The notes under the pieces were generated by a model. That model worked only from the letters and a program-made list of their open reading frames with translations, did no database searches and had not been told where the DNA came from. From AA29 sp041481445 (lineage in GTDB: Bacteria; Acidobacteriota; Vicinamibacteria; Fen-336), in assembly GCA_041481445.1 (NCBI GenBank), contig JBGPBV010000164.1:1-14648 (forward strand): DNA of 14,648 bases. The letters run 5' to 3'. Below are positions 14,475 through 14,648 of this stretch, in pieces. A program made the translations under genes and the position numbers. How positions within the stretch are numbered: position 1 is the stretch's first letter; each line of letters starts with the position of its first letter.

Positions 14475-14648
14475 CTAGGGCCCCTTCAGCCTCGGCCACC
14501 AGCGCCCCACCTCGCGGCAGTAGCGTTCGTATTCCGCTCCGAACGTCGACCGGAGGGTGGGCTCTTCGTACAACCGGACGAACGCATGCATCACGAGGAG
14601 GAACCCCGCCGCGTAGGCGGCCAGGGCCGCCGATCGGTAGAAGAGCGC
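14475..14648 (-). CDS. Isoprenylcysteine carboxyl methyltransferase-like (ICMT/PEMT) protein, partial
   Basis: Only the last 57 codons are in the window; the N-terminus lies beyond the right edge. The visible part is one membrane segment ('AALAAYAAGFLLVMHAFV') followed by 'RLYEEPTLRSTFGAEYERYC' and 'REVGRWWPRLKGP'. This matches the C-terminal signature of the ICMT/phospholipid methyltransferase family (EEP-x-L, FG-x-x-Y-x-x-Y, V-x-R-W-x-P). In this family the Glu-Glu-Pro region lies at the membrane face near the SAM and substrate pocket. Bacterial members methylate lipids or small molecules and rarely have a known substrate. It is the first visible gene of the operon leading to the deacetylase. 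Confidence 0.85.
   Translation of the reverse strand, partial: ALFYRSAALAAYAAGFLLVMHAFVRLYEEPTLRSTFGAEYERYCREVGRWWPRLKGP

Noticed and set aside
1..14648. tRNA, rRNA, CRISPR array, insertion sequence, integrase or toxin-antitoxin genes
   Set aside because: No cloverleaf, spaced repeats, terminal inverted repeats or transposase/integrase motifs were seen by eye.

Overview
Very GC-rich bacterial DNA with almost saturated G/C at third codon positions and tightly packed genes. The mix of a secreted DUF5916/CBM9-like outer-membrane protein, an S9 prolyl oligopeptidase, a bacterial RRM RNA-binding protein and a PilO/PilN-like protein suggests an environmental Gram-negative such as Acidobacteriota or a related GC-rich phylum. 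This is inference: no rRNA or marker gene is present.

Layout. Left minus-strand block (1-3300), in transcription order: an RRM RNA-binding protein, a prolyl oligopeptidase, and a type IV pilus PilO/PilN-like protein cut by the window edge. A 226-bp divergent gap follows. Plus-strand block (3527-8519): a GT-C-like membrane glycosyltransferase, a membrane-anchored SGNH hydrolase, an NAD-dependent sugar epimerase, and a polyprenyl/dolichol-phosphate-type GT2. Together they look like a cassette that makes an activated sugar, loads it on a lipid carrier, transfers it outside the membrane and edits an acyl group. It converges, sharing a CTAG, with a minus-strand beta-propeller protein (8516-10240). 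That gene is divergent from the plus-strand DUF5916 protein (10351-12996). The right minus-strand block (13007-14648) holds, in transcription order, an isoprenylcysteine methyltransferase-like protein (C-terminal end only), a small membrane protein, a frameshifted small gene, and a secreted PIG-L/LmbE deacetylase.

Most unusual points. Three genes have conserved N-termini that extend upstream of any ATG/GTG/TTG start: the RRM gene (AUU with a good Shine-Dalgarno), the epimerase (CUG with a good Shine-Dalgarno) and possibly the prolyl oligopeptidase (AUU overlapping the RRM stop). A small gene at 13884-14034 changes reading frame in the middle, visible from third-position GC. No RNA gene, CRISPR array, insertion sequence, integrase or known defence system was found. 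I see no clear evidence of a wholly new multi-gene system; the best candidates for novelty are the start codons, the PilO/PilN-like fusion and the surface-glycan cassette.
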